From assembly GCF_001612805.1 (NCBI RefSeq), contig NZ_BDBD01000019.1, forward strand, positions 1 through 64,000: a DNA stretch of 64,000 bases, written 5' to 3'. A program made the translations under genes and the position numbers. Below are positions 23,713-33,189 of this stretch, one piece after another (the stretch's first letter is position 1; each line of letters begins with the position of its first letter). The notes beneath the pieces were generated by a model that was not told the DNA's origin, did no database searches, and saw nothing but the letters and a program-made list of their open reading frames with translations. Origin of the DNA: Nocardia coubleae NBRC 108252. Lineage in GTDB: Bacteria; Actinomycetota; Actinomycetes; Mycobacteriales; Mycobacteriaceae.

Positions 23713-25475
23713 TGCCCGCCCGCCTGGTCACCGCCGTCCTCGGCGTGGCCGTAATGGTCACGGCAGCCACGCCAGCGGCTGGGGCACCGTCCTCGCCCCC
23801 GGCCGCGGCGCCCTCAACCGTCCTCGCGCTGGGCGCGTGCCCTGCGCTGTATGTCTTCGCCGTGCAGGGTACCGGTGAGTCGTCACCGGATGCCGCGCCG
23901 AGCACCGACACCGGGATGCTGTCGCTGGCGGTGCGTCCGATGATGGCCGCGGCCAGCGATCCCGGTTTGGTCGACCGCGCGTATGTGCCGTATCCGGCCG
24001 GGTTCGGCGGCGCGGTCGGCGACTCAACCGTGCCGTATGCGGAATCGGTCGCTACCGGTGTCGTACGCACGGAATCAATGATGCGGCAGGTGCATTCGGC
24101 GTGCCCGCAGACCCGTGTCGCGCTGCTGGGCTATTCCCAAGGCGCGCACGTGGTTTCGCTGGTGGCTCAGCAGGTCGGCGCGGGACAGGGGGTCGTGGCT
24201 GCCGAGAAGGTCGCGGCCGTGGTGATGATGGCCGACCCGACCCGCAGCCCCGGCGCGCCAGTCTTCCCGGGAACCGATGCCCTCACCCCGGCCCCGGCAC
24301 CGGGCACCAGCGGTCGACATCTGGCGCTGCTGCCCGCCGCGCCGTTTCCGTCGGTGGCCTCCGGTGGCGGCATCGGCCCGCAACGCGACATCGCCGCCGA
24401 CTACGGCGCCCTGACCGGTCGGGTGGCGAATCTGTGCGTCGCAGGCGATCTGGCCTGCGACACACCGACCGGGTCGGCGATCTTGCGGGCGGCCGCCGGG
24501 GTGGCGTCGCAGTCGCTGCTGTCGGCCGGTGATCCGATCGCCTCGCTGGTCTCGATCGGGCAAGCCCTGGCCTACACCTCACTCGAGGCCGTCTCGACCG
24601 CCGTCGAGGACGACGTTTCCGGGGCCTCGTTGACCGAATGGGAAGTGTCGCCGTCCAAGTCGATCTCCCAGCGGCTGGCCGAGGCCTCCGATCCCCGCAC
24701 CCCGCTCGAGGTGAACGCGGCGTTGGCGGCGGTGATGCGGGTCGGCGTGATCGGGCTGAACACGGTCCACGTGCTGCTGGCCTCGGTCCTGAATCCGGCT
24801 ACCCTCGCCCAGTTGGGCACTATCGGGTTGTCTCACCCCGCGGCTGCAGTGGCGATGCTTGGTGAGAAGTTCACCACCGCGATCACCGAGCTGATCCCTC
24901 CAACCACGTCGGATCGACTCGTCGCGGCGGCCTTCGACGTCGTGCGCCGTGAGGTCGCCGACAACCACGCCCTGCTCGACCTGACGACCTGGGTGCGGAT
25001 CTGGGAAACGGGCATGCGTCATGACGCCTACTCACGGCCGATCGGCGACGGTCCTTCCCCCGCCGCATGGGCCGGCGCGTGGTTGGCCGCCGCCGCCCAC
25101 GACGCCGCCGGAACACCCCTGCCCGCGAGCCACTCGACCTCGAATACCGCCACAGCGCCGACCACGACACCGGCCGTGGGGCTTTCCTCGACTACGTCCA
25201 CGTTCCGTCACGTGGACCTGCCCGCTCCCACCTCCTCCCCAGGCCCCTCGCTGGGTGAGGTGGTGGGAGCCCCCCCAACACATCGCCTCCCCACCGACGG
25301 CTCTCCCCGACACTCCAGATCCTTCCGTGCCCGCCACGGTCGCAGCGCCGCAACAACCCGGCATCCACCGCGACACCTCCGCGCCGTCGACCTCATCGAT
25401 CCCACGACAGCCCGGCGTCAGCGGCCCCGCCCGCTGACCGTGTCGCATCCCATTCTCGAAAGGCCGACCACTTGA
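23712..25475 (+). CDS. secreted cutinase-family serine hydrolase
   Basis: A 587-residue exported protein with a signal peptide (residues 1-25, ending TPAAGAP). Its cutinase-type alpha/beta hydrolase domain (about 40-260) starts ACPALYVFAVQGTGES. The nucleophile is Ser142 in LLGYSQGAHV, and VAGDLACD carries the Asp region. A roughly 230-residue helical domain and a low-complexity Pro/Thr/Arg tail follow. Cutinases of mycolata cleave cell-envelope or host esters. The full-length architecture is shared with the protein at 61492-63000, which lacks the serine. It is coupled both to the gene before it and to the VirB2-like gene after it. Confidence 0.85.
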   Translation: MPARLVTAVLGVAVMVTAATPAAGAPSSPPAAAPSTVLALGACPALYVFAVQGTGESSPDAAPSTDTGMLSLAVRPMMAAASDPGLVDRAYVPYPAGFGGAVGDSTVPYAESVATGVVRTESMMRQVHSACPQTRVALLGYSQGAHVVSLVAQQVGAGQGVVAAEKVAAVVMMADPTRSPGAPVFPGTDALTPAPAPGTSGRHLALLPAAPFPSVASGGGIGPQRDIAADYGALTGRVANLCVAGDLACDTPTGSAILRAAAGVASQSLLSAGDPIASLVSIGQALAYTSLEAVSTAVEDDVSGASLTEWEVSPSKSISQRLAEASDPRTPLEVNAALAAVMRVGVIGLNTVHVLLASVLNPATLAQLGTIGLSHPAAAVAMLGEKFTTAITELIPPTTSDRLVAAAFDVVRREVADNHALLDLTTWVRIWETGMRHDAYSRPIGDGPSPAAWAGAWLAAAAHDAAGTPLPASHSTSNTATAPTTTPAVGLSSTTSTFRHVDLPAPTSSPGPSLGEVVGAPPTHRLPTDGSPRHSRSFRARHGRSAATTRHPPRHLRAVDLIDPTTARRQRPRPLTVSHPILERPTT

Positions 25476-25759
25476 TGAACGTTGTGCTCGCCGCCGGTCA
25501 CGACCTGCTCGCACAGCTGAGCAACCCCACCCCCGAAGCGCCGCCGATGTCGAACAAGATCCTGCAGCTGGTGCAGTACCTCACCTGGTTCGTCCTGTTG
25601 TCGGGGGTCGTGGCCATCACCTACGCGGGCGGAAAGTTCGCCTGGGAGAAATGGACCGGCGGCGGCCTGGAATCGCCGAAGATGATCGCCGGAGCCATGA
25701 TCGGCGGCGCCATCGCCACCAGCGCCGGAACCATCATGAACGCCATGATCGGCAACTGA
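25475..25759 (+). CDS. VirB2/TrbC-like small membrane protein
   Basis: A 94-residue protein with two hydrophobic helices (about 33-52 and 68-88) joined by the loop GGKFAWEKWTGGGLESPK. It is clearly paralogous to the 98-residue product at 59768-60064 (YAGGKFGWERWHGGAVESPK). This size and topology match pilin or pore subunits of conjugation systems. I start at the ATG at 25475 (TGATG on the cutinase stop); a TTG at 25472 is possible. It probably serves a type IV secretion channel as module A's own copy. Confidence 0.7.
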   Translation: MNVVLAAGHDLLAQLSNPTPEAPPMSNKILQLVQYLTWFVLLSGVVAITYAGGKFAWEKWTGGGLESPKMIAGAMIGGAIATSAGTIMNAMIGN

Positions 25760-26466
25760 TGACGACCCTCAATCCCCGCCCGGATCGGCAGGTCTGTGTC
25801 CTGCGCGGCCAGTCGAAACCGCGCCTGCCCGACACGATCGCCCACACGACCATCGCCGGACTGGCCTTGTCGTCCACCGCGACTGCCCTGGCCTACCTCA
25901 GCTTCCCAGCCACCGACGCCACCCTGGCCCGCGAGGCCCGGATACATACGGCCGTGTTGGCCTGGCAGTTGTTCATCCATCACGGATTCCATGACCGCGT
26001 CCACCGCGAGTTCGTGACCGGGTTGAACCAGGCACGGCGACGCGCTCGCGCGATGGCGGCCTTCGATCCGCTGCCCCAGCTACGCCGATTCGAGCCGACC
26101 AGAGCAGTCGCGGCGTTGAACCGCCGCTGGGAACGCCGCCACACCAGCCGCTCCACGGCGCTGGCGCTGCTCGACCTGAGCAACGACGTGAACGGAGCCC
26201 GCACAGACCTCGTCGCCCTGCTGGCCCACTACGGTCTGCGACCGCACCAGCACAGCAGCTTCGGCGCCCATCGGCCCGTACTGGTCGAAGCGATCGCCGC
26301 CGCCGCACTCGGCGCCCGCCACCTCAATCTCGCGACGTGGCAGGTCTTGGACATCGACGCACTACTGGCCCCGACGGGCCCGAGCACGAGCCCATACACG
26401 CAACCGGTTCGGCGCTGGCCGCCACCGGCAGGCGTGCCCGCGCGTGCACAACCTTCGTCACTGTGA
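25759..26466 (+). CDS. hypothetical protein, 235 aa
   Basis: A 235-residue protein, TGATG-coupled to the VirB2-like gene. Residues 30-70 are hydrophobic/Ala-rich (IAGLALSSTATALAYLSF), suggesting a membrane-associated hairpin, and the rest is helical and Arg-rich. The C-terminal 30 residues are Pro-rich. I recognise no family. Its position between VirB2-like and EspC-like genes suggests an envelope role. Confidence 0.6.
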   Translation: MTTLNPRPDRQVCVLRGQSKPRLPDTIAHTTIAGLALSSTATALAYLSFPATDATLAREARIHTAVLAWQLFIHHGFHDRVHREFVTGLNQARRRARAMAAFDPLPQLRRFEPTRAVAALNRRWERRHTSRSTALALLDLSNDVNGARTDLVALLAHYGLRPHQHSSFGAHRPVLVEAIAAAALGARHLNLATWQVLDIDALLAPTGPSTSPYTQPVRRWPPPAGVPARAQPSSL

Positions 26467-26516
26467 CATCTCGACCGGACTCGTCCATCTCCACACCACT
26501 ATTCGAAGGGGGCATC

Positions 26517-26828
26517 ATGTCGCTCGATTTCGACCCGACCACCGCTCAGGAGTTCGTGGCGGTGACACGAACCCAGGTTGTCGGTGACCTCGCCGCTGCC
26601 ACCCACGCCACGACTGCCGCCGCCGCCGCAGTTCCGGGTCTGGGGTTGATCGGCGCCGAGTTCCGCACCCAGCTCATCGCTGCGCTGGTCGACCACGCCG
26701 CCCACCTCGAGGGTTGCGCGAACGCGGTCACTGACCAGGCCGGGCACGTCGAGACCTGCCGAACAAGCTTTGCCAGTCACGACCAGCAGCTCGCCGCGAA
26801 CCTGTCCACCATCTCCGAAGGACAGTGA
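26517..26828 (+). CDS. EspC/WXG100-like small helical protein
   Basis: A 103-residue all-helical protein (MSLDFDPTTAQEFVAV...) of the size and heptad spacing of EspC-type/WXG100-superfamily ESX substrates. A canonical W-x-G is not present, so the assignment rests on length, helix-turn-helix shape and its place before a long helical protein. GAAGGGGG precedes the ATG. It overlaps the next start (TGATG). If it is a type VII substrate it would be exported as a dimer with a partner, perhaps the next gene's product. Confidence 0.55.
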   Translation: MSLDFDPTTAQEFVAVTRTQVVGDLAAATHATTAAAAAVPGLGLIGAEFRTQLIAALVDHAAHLEGCANAVTDQAGHVETCRTSFASHDQQLAANLSTISEGQ

Positions 26829-28138
26829 TGGTCCCCCGAACCAAACCCGCCACCAGCACCGCGACACCGGATCCGGACGCGATCATCACCTACCTGTCGA
26901 AACCGATCACCGACCTGCGGGCAGCGTTCGACGGTACCGGTGATTCCACCGACGCGATCGCCCTGCTGAACACCGCGATCACCCAACTCGACGCGACCGA
27001 AGCCCCGTACCGGGTGAGAGCCACGGACCTCGAGTCGACCTGGACCTCAGCGGCGGCCGACACCGCAATCCCCGCGATCCGCGGCACACGCACCCAGATC
27101 GTCGACAGCAGTGCCGATTCCGGCGACTTCGCCACCCTGATCGACGCCGCGGTCAGCACCAACACCGCCGCCTCCACCGCGCTCGATGCCGAACTCGACG
27201 ACTTCGCCACCCAAGCCCGCCAGATCCTGAAAGTCTCCCCCAACGACCGAGGCGTAACGCAGGTGATCGACCTGGCCCGCGAGATGTACAGCAGCGCCCT
27301 GTCCACTGTGCAGGGCGCCCAAGCCGACTACGACAGCTACAGCAGCAAGCTCGGCGAGAAGTCCTATACAACCCCGAAGTCGAGCCTGGGCACCGGCGGC
27401 GGCCCCTCGACCGGCGACCCTTCCCTGCCGACCGACGACACCACCGCAGGCGACGATGCCTCCGCCACAGCGCCCGACACGAACGCAACCTCGACCGACC
27501 CTGTTATCGCGATGCAACAAGCCCTTGGGGCCGCGGCGATCGAAGCCGCCACCACCGTGGGCACCCAGCTGATCACCTCCGGCGCCGAAGTCCTGACCAC
27601 CCTGATCACCGAAGGAGCAGGCGTCGCCACGCACGCCATCGACACCCTCGGCGCCGAAGCCGGTGACACCATCACCGCCGCGCTCACCGGCACAGGCGAC
27701 AACGCGACCATCCCACCAGCGGCAACTAACAGCGGTGCCACCGCCACGAACCCCACCACCACGCCGGCCGCACCGGTCATCAACTTCGGCGGTTCCGACA
27801 AACCCGCAGGCGGTGCCGCAGCCGGTACTGGCACCGGAACGAATGCCGGGGGTTCCCCGGCCGCCGCGCCGAAACCTGAGCCCTCCGCAGGCCCGAACAC
27901 GGCCGACCCGAAGCCAGCCGCACCGACCGGGCCCGGCGGCACTGGACAACCAGGGGTCGTGCCGAACACTGCGGGCGCGCCCACGACCGCAGTGCTCCCG
28001 CCCGCGGGAGCCCAGTCGGCAGCCGGGGACGAGGGCGAGCACAAGCCGCGTACCCAAGCAGGGGTCACGGCCCCGGCCTCGATCGCCGGGGGCCCGGCAG
28101 GTGTCGTTGTCCCGGTCATCGGGGCTGTGCCGTCGTGA
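26828..28138 (+). CDS. long helical protein with Pro/Ala/Thr-rich tail
   Basis: A 436-residue protein. Residues 10-180 are helical with repeated Asp/Ala heptads and no signal peptide (resembling the N-terminal domain of WXG100/PPE-type ESX-associated proteins). Residues 180-436 are low-complexity Pro, Ala, Thr and Gly. The overlap with the EspC-like gene suggests a secreted pair. The GTGA overlap at the end joins it to the single-TM protein. A catalytic domain is not evident. Confidence 0.6.
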   Translation: MVPRTKPATSTATPDPDAIITYLSKPITDLRAAFDGTGDSTDAIALLNTAITQLDATEAPYRVRATDLESTWTSAAADTAIPAIRGTRTQIVDSSADSGDFATLIDAAVSTNTAASTALDAELDDFATQARQILKVSPNDRGVTQVIDLAREMYSSALSTVQGAQADYDSYSSKLGEKSYTTPKSSLGTGGGPSTGDPSLPTDDTTAGDDASATAPDTNATSTDPVIAMQQALGAAAIEAATTVGTQLITSGAEVLTTLITEGAGVATHAIDTLGAEAGDTITAALTGTGDNATIPPAATNSGATATNPTTTPAAPVINFGGSDKPAGGAAAGTGTGTNAGGSPAAAPKPEPSAGPNTADPKPAAPTGPGGTGQPGVVPNTAGAPTTAVLPPAGAQSAAGDEGEHKPRTQAGVTAPASIAGGPAGVVVPVIGAVPS

Positions 28139-28899
28139 GCGAGAGCCCGTTGGATCTGCGCCGATACACGCCGTCCGCCGACAGCGACGACGACCGATTC
28201 GACACCGAGGACGGGTGGGTCGGGGACTGGTCGGACTGGAGCCAGCCCACCGACCACCGCGACACCGATCACGGCGCCCCGGCAGCGCCACCGGGGTTCC
28301 GGCAGGTCGGCCGCAGCTTCGCGCCCGCGCGCGCTGACCGTGGCCCGGGCCGGGTCATCGCTGGGCTCGCCGCCGCATTCGGCATCGCCTTGCTGGTCCT
28401 GGTCGTAATCACGCTGGCACTGCACGACACCGCGTCCCCCGTCACCGAGGCGCCGCTGACACCGCTACCCGACCCGTTGCCCATACCTTCGGTCGTCGCG
28501 CCGAGCTCACCCACCTACGCGATCGCGGACTGCCCGCACACCCGCACGCCTGCGCTGGCCTCGGGCACCGAACCTGGTGATACGACCAGCGCCGTCTCGG
28601 TGATCTTCGCCTTCCAACACGCCTACTACGTCGAAAGATCCGGGACCACGGCCCGCGAATTCGTCACCGCTGACGCGAAAGTGCCCTCCGCCGAGGGGAT
28701 CCAGGCCGGGATCGACACCGTCCCGGCCGGGACGAAGTACTGCGTGTCCATCGTGCCGACCGCACCGGCTGCCTGGCAGGTCCATGTCCGCGAACAACGC
28801 CCCGACGCCGCACCAGAGCTGTTGGCCACCCTGATCTTCCACACCGTCACCGACCCCGACGGCGTCAACAAGATCTCCGAGATCAGCGAGGGACAGTAG
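28135..28899 (+). CDS. single-TM protein with extracytoplasmic domain (module A copy)
   Basis: A 254-residue protein with an acidic cytoplasmic N-terminus, one membrane helix (about 68-88, AGLAAAFGIALLVLVVITL) and a C-terminal domain of about 130 residues. That domain (FAFQHAYYVERSGTTAREFV, KYCVSIVPTA, EISEGQ) aligns with the product at 60717-61370 (FEYAYYVTRSAEDALRLV, HCVGITPIA). The fold is probably NTF2-like, as in TcpC/VirB8 and Mce-associated proteins (inference). The GTG start overlaps the previous gene. Confidence 0.65.
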   Translation: MSESPLDLRRYTPSADSDDDRFDTEDGWVGDWSDWSQPTDHRDTDHGAPAAPPGFRQVGRSFAPARADRGPGRVIAGLAAAFGIALLVLVVITLALHDTASPVTEAPLTPLPDPLPIPSVVAPSSPTYAIADCPHTRTPALASGTEPGDTTSAVSVIFAFQHAYYVERSGTTAREFVTADAKVPSAEGIQAGIDTVPAGTKYCVSIVPTAPAAWQVHVREQRPDAAPELLATLIFHTVTDPDGVNKISEISEGQ

Positions 28900-29744
28900 T
28901 GGCCGACGCCTGCCCACCCGGCACCGGCTCCGCCACGAGTACCCACCGTGACGGCATGCTCGACGCGAGGGAGCCCAACCCAGCCAGGGTCTTCGATGCG
29001 ATCCACGGTGGCAAGGACGCCTACCTCATCGACCGCCACATCGCCGACAAACTCAGCGCCAACACCACCTTCCGAGTCGCGGTCACCCACGCCCGCGCGT
29101 TCATGCTGCGCGCGATCGAGCACCTCGTCGGCGACCACGGGATAACCCAGATCGTCGAACTCGGCTGCGGATACCCGAACGCACCCCAGATCCACGACGT
29201 CGCCGCCAACCAGAACCCGAGCGCTCGCACCCTCTACCTCGACCACGACCCCTACGTCGCCGCCCACGCCCTCGCCCTTATGACCGGGCCCAACTCCGCG
29301 TTCGCAACCGCCGACCTGACAACCTTCGCCAGCATCGCCGAACACCTCACGACGATACTCGACATCTCGACACCGATCGCGGTATGCCTGTCCGGGACCG
29401 CCGAATTCCTCCCCGACGCACCCGCACTGGTGGCGTCACTACTCCAGCATCTACCCGACAGATCCTGGCTGGTGTTCACCCACACCGCCGCCGACCTGCA
29501 CGACAGCGACATCGACACCGCCGTCGAAACACTGGCCGCAGCCGGGATCCGGTATCGGCCACGCGATCGCGACGAGGTCGAACAGATGCTCGCGCCGTTG
29601 CTGCTACTCGATCCCGGCCTGGTCACCGCAGACCTGTGGCGGCCCGACCACAACAACGGCGATGAGTGCCTGGCCGGGTTCGGGGTGTGGCCGCAGCCGA
29701 CGGTGTGTAGCTACGCCGCCGTGGGCAAGCTACATCACCGATGA
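28899..29744 (+). CDS. SAM-dependent methyltransferase (PF04672-type)
   Basis: A 281-residue protein of the S-adenosyl methyltransferase family frequent in actinomycetes. NPARVFDAIHGGKDAYLIDRH (about 27-47) and the SAM-binding IVELGCGYPNA are its signatures, and LYLDHDPYVAAHA is the acidic ribose loop. Substrates of this family are not known. A GTG start overlaps the previous TAG by one base, so it is read in the module A operon, although nothing indicates a link to secretion. Confidence 0.85.
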   Translation: MADACPPGTGSATSTHRDGMLDAREPNPARVFDAIHGGKDAYLIDRHIADKLSANTTFRVAVTHARAFMLRAIEHLVGDHGITQIVELGCGYPNAPQIHDVAANQNPSARTLYLDHDPYVAAHALALMTGPNSAFATADLTTFASIAEHLTTILDISTPIAVCLSGTAEFLPDAPALVASLLQHLPDRSWLVFTHTAADLHDSDIDTAVETLAAAGIRYRPRDRDEVEQMLAPLLLLDPGLVTADLWRPDHNNGDECLAGFGVWPQPTVCSYAAVGKLHHR

Positions 29745-30003
29745 AACCGGACAGGACCACATCAGCACAGCGCGCCAGCTGCCCGTCCATCTCGCTGACC
29801 GCTCAGAAACTTTCGCGATCTGCTCGCAACAAGAACACTCACCTCACGGATGATCACACCTGACTGCGAGACCCGCCGACGACGCGGCAACGCTGGAACG
29901 CGGAAAGACCGATACCCGCCGAAAAGAAGCAGCGACTCGCTGATCCTCCCGCGCTGTCGACAGATATCCTTGCGGCGAGAGCGATTGAGCACCGAGCGCG
30001 CCA

Positions 30004-30483
30004 TTAGCTCGGGTGACCGAGCTGGTGTGCGAACGGACGGTGGCGACAGCGCTGACGCACAGCTATGCCGGGGACAGCGCACGGGCCAGATTCGAATACC
30101 TGCTCGCTCAATACGACACACAGCTCGCTGTGGAAGATCTGCAGAGTCCCACCTCCCACAGTGCGATAGGCATCGGGATCGACAGTGCTGAACCACGGAT
30201 CGAAGTGGCTGTTGAGCGTGTCGCTTCCGGCGACCTCGGCAATCGCCGAGGTTCCCAGTGCGCATACCTTCCCGACCAGGTGATAACCGGCGACAGCCTC
30301 TGCTGATAGTTTGCGGCGAGCCATCAGCGACGCGACGAGCGAGACGGCCGATATCCCGTTGTCCGCGATGCACAGCATCTCAGTCGGGGAAGCTGATTTC
30401 GTGTCGAGCCCGCGCAGATCCTCGACCAGGTCGGTCAGAAACTTGGTCAGGCCGGGCTGGCGGGTGATAGTCGTCGGAGGCAT
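30004..30483 (-). CDS. hypothetical protein, 159 aa
   Basis: A possible gene (MPPTTITRQPGLTKFL...) with moderately high third-position GC. The middle has coding-like helices (DNGISAVSLVASLMARRKL) and a strand-rich centre (SHFDPWFSTVDPDAYR). The last 30 residues are Arg/Cys-rich and may be out of frame. The ribosome binding site is weak. The surrounding 29745-30003 and 30484-30682 stretches hold nothing I recognise. Confidence 0.4.
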   Translation of the reverse strand: MPPTTITRQPGLTKFLTDLVEDLRGLDTKSASPTEMLCIADNGISAVSLVASLMARRKLSAEAVAGYHLVGKVCALGTSAIAEVAGSDTLNSHFDPWFSTVDPDAYRTVGGGTLQIFHSELCVVLSEQVFESGPCAVPGIAVRQRCRHRPFAHQLGHPS

Positions 30484-30682
30484 GCGCAGAACCTACGCGC
30501 AGCACGCCTGGAAACTGATGACGGAGCGGGGTGTGTCACGCCCTGCTCGGCGGCGACGCATTCCGCCTGGACACCACACTCGGCAACACCCCTTGCCCAC
30601 GCCCCACTCGTCACCACAGAGGCTGGGCGTGGCCTCGCGTGCGGCCTACAGTAGGTCTGATCGACCGCAGACGGGGGTACTC

Positions 30683-31414
30683 ATGAATATCGACGGACAG
30701 GCGGAGTTCGAGCACACCGGCAACACTTATCTACAGGTCCGCGACCGCCTTCGCGTGATGTGCGCACAGTCCTATGTCCACAGGTACTGGTTTGAAGAGT
30801 CGCAGGGCAAGCATCTCAACAATCCGGCCGACCTGTTCGATGTACTGGTAGAGCGGGGCTATCTCGAGCCGCTCGAGGGGGACCGAGCCACCGGCCAGGT
30901 CTGGGCCTGGGATGCCGGCAGCGGCCGGTTCGAGGAGGTCGTTGCACGTCTGTATCGGACCTCGACCAAGGGTCACGCATTGGCGAATGCCTCTGCGGCC
31001 AAACCCGTCAGCCGGGCCACGGCGGACAAGGCACTTGCCAGCTTTCTGCAGAGGGTCGAGCACGTCGCCACGGATCCGATGAACCTCTATGTCGTCGACC
31101 GGGTGGTCCTGTTCGGGTCGATGCTGGATCCCACACGCGAACGCCTCAGCGATGTCGACCTGGCCGTCAGTCTCGCCAGGAACGACGCGGTGTACGAGGC
31201 GGCCGGTCACAACGTTGCAGGTTCGGTGTTTCTCACCGAGATGAACGGTGGCAAGCACTCCTCTGGCTATCGAGGGGAATCCGGGATCAGAAAGTTCCTC
31301 AAGAACAGGTCAAGGGTGTTGAGCTTGGCCCTGCTGTCGGAAGAAGGGAAGATCGCCGGACTACCCGCCGCGACCACACCGCACCGGGTCATCTATGAAC
31401 GGTTCACAGAATAG
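30683..31414 (+). CDS. minimal nucleotidyltransferase-domain protein
   Basis: A 243-residue protein. VVLFGSMLDPTRERLSDVDLAV (about 141-162) is a Pol-beta-type nucleotidyltransferase motif, with Gly145-Ser146 and the acidic pair Asp157/Asp159. The third acidic residue is not clear. The N-terminal 130 residues are unknown. The fold is shared by MNT/HEPN antitoxins, adenylyltransferase toxins and aminoglycoside nucleotidyltransferases. No HEPN partner lies next to it. GGGGGT precedes the ATG. It is a single-gene unit flanked by AT-richer DNA. Confidence 0.65.
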   Translation: MNIDGQAEFEHTGNTYLQVRDRLRVMCAQSYVHRYWFEESQGKHLNNPADLFDVLVERGYLEPLEGDRATGQVWAWDAGSGRFEEVVARLYRTSTKGHALANASAAKPVSRATADKALASFLQRVEHVATDPMNLYVVDRVVLFGSMLDPTRERLSDVDLAVSLARNDAVYEAAGHNVAGSVFLTEMNGGKHSSGYRGESGIRKFLKNRSRVLSLALLSEEGKIAGLPAATTPHRVIYERFTE

Positions 31415-31530
31415 CGGCCCTTCCTCCGCCGTCTGGGTCCATACGCGATCCGACCGTCTAGGTGGGCATCGGTGCCCCTGCGGCGATACCCAGCACAGTC
31501 CGCGAACACCATGCGGCCGAATCCGCAGGA

Positions 31531-33189
31531 TCAGCTGCAGGTGGTCTCCGAATGCATTTGTATCGTGACCGAGGCCGGAAGGAGACGCAGCTCGGTGACC
31601 GAAACCGGCCTGACGGGATCTCCAACGCCCCGGTCGCCGATCAGCAGCCGTCCCGTCGGCTGACTCAGCACCCAAACAGGTTTTCGCCCACTGCCTTCGA
31701 TCAAGCAGGCCGCGATCCTTGTCGATGATGCGGTCGTCGTCTTGTCTGCACTGATCGCGGCTCCGATACGCTCGGATCGGCCCAACTGCGCAAAAACCGC
31801 TGACGCGACGGCAACAGCCAAAACCAATCCGATCGGCGTCTGCATCCACCGTGGAAGGCGCGGCACGGTCATCCAGAACACCGCGACCATCAGGGCAGAC
31901 ACACCGACAGCGATCAAGAACTTCTCGGCATGCAGAACTGCTTCATGCCAGGTGATCTCAAACGCGACCGCCGGGTACCCCAAGGCGCCGAAGTATGCGT
32001 AGGCGGGCAGGCGTAGAACGATACCGCCGAGTCCCAGAATTGCTAGCAGAGAAGCGATTCGGGCAAGCGCCGGACGTGTGTGAGATCGGTGACGGGCACG
32101 CACCATGTCCACCACAAGGATACCGATCACGAGTACACAGAATCCCGTAACCAAGGCAACGAACTGGTCGCCATCGACGAAGACGAGCCGGCTCAGCAGC
32201 CACAGCGCCGGCCCTGCGAAAAGGGATCCAGCCAACGCCGACAACAAGTACGCCACCGTCGCAGAGCGTTTGATCAACTGCGCCGGGTGAGCGCCGATGA
32301 TCGAAGCGGCCGTGGAATCGATCCACCACGTCGCCTGCCATCGAGAGTGCCCATCGGGGAGACTGACATCTGCTGGCAATGCGTGCAAGATCGTGCGGGT
32401 GGCCAGATTCGCCAACCCCGTGCAAACACCGAGCACAACGACGAGCCCTACCACCCATCCCACGAACCAAACAAACGGGCCGGACAGGTCGTTGTTGTCT
32501 CCCACCTCGACCCACCGGGCGGTAGCCGTAAACCCAATAGCAGCCGCGATTCCGCACACCACCAGTCGCCGGTTTCGATCGACGGGCGGCTCGGCGGTAA
32601 GGCGACGTACTGACCTCCGGAGCCAGGGATGGCGGTAGATGAAGCGAAGCAAGCGCCGTGACACCCGGGCGATGAAGGTGAGACATCCCAACATCAGTAC
32701 CGTTAGCGGACCGGGAGGATTCGGCGGCGTAGGGTTCGGGTCATCCGTTCTGGACTCGGGCGTTTCCGATGACACCGGCGCCGGCGCGAAGGTAGTCAGA
32801 GTGTCGACGGGGCGACCGCGGTAGGTCAGGCCTGCGGGCCCTGGGGACTGGCGATTCGCGTGAAGTTGCCGGTAGCGGATGCGCTCCAGGCTGACCAGGG
32901 CGACTTGCGCGTCGCACAATCCGTCCTCGAGTTCCGCTTGGAGGCGCTGCGCTACTGCGGCATCCGCGCCCGGTCCCAGTCCTGTTCGAATGTCGCGGGC
33001 GAAGGTGTCGCGGTCATCGGGGCCGGTACCGGGTTGCGAGGTCGGTGACCAGCCGCGTTCGGTGAGAACTTCGCGCGCGCGTTCTCGATCGAACGGCGAT
33101 CCAGCAATTTCGATCCGGCACCGAGCACGCGCCAGGGCGACGTCGAGAAGATAGTGTCCCCTGTAGTCGACAAGATTGCGCAGACCCAC
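31531..33189 (-). CDS. polytopic membrane protein, 552 aa
   Basis: A large membrane protein. The N-terminal 110 residues form a soluble helical domain (DIRTGLGPGADAAVAQRL...). A Pro-rich linker follows, then about eight hydrophobic helices (roughly 165-470). The C-terminal 70 residues are soluble and end ETTCS. The start is GTG at 33189 with a GGGGG run upstream. I do not recognise the family, and no transporter or enzyme motif stands out. Confidence 0.7.
   Translation of the reverse strand: MGLRNLVDYRGHYLLDVALARARCRIEIAGSPFDRERAREVLTERGWSPTSQPGTGPDDRDTFARDIRTGLGPGADAAVAQRLQAELEDGLCDAQVALVSLERIRYRQLHANRQSPGPAGLTYRGRPVDTLTTFAPAPVSSETPESRTDDPNPTPPNPPGPLTVLMLGCLTFIARVSRRLLRFIYRHPWLRRSVRRLTAEPPVDRNRRLVVCGIAAAIGFTATARWVEVGDNNDLSGPFVWFVGWVVGLVVVLGVCTGLANLATRTILHALPADVSLPDGHSRWQATWWIDSTAASIIGAHPAQLIKRSATVAYLLSALAGSLFAGPALWLLSRLVFVDGDQFVALVTGFCVLVIGILVVDMVRARHRSHTRPALARIASLLAILGLGGIVLRLPAYAYFGALGYPAVAFEITWHEAVLHAEKFLIAVGVSALMVAVFWMTVPRLPRWMQTPIGLVLAVAVASAVFAQLGRSERIGAAISADKTTTASSTRIAACLIEGSGRKPVWVLSQPTGRLLIGDRGVGDPVRPVSVTELRLLPASVTIQMHSETTCS

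Noticed and set aside
27364..28425. 353-codon minus-strand frame
   Set aside because: Mirror of the Pro/Ala/Thr-rich tail of the 26828 gene and the coupled 28135 gene. Low complexity on one strand opens the other.
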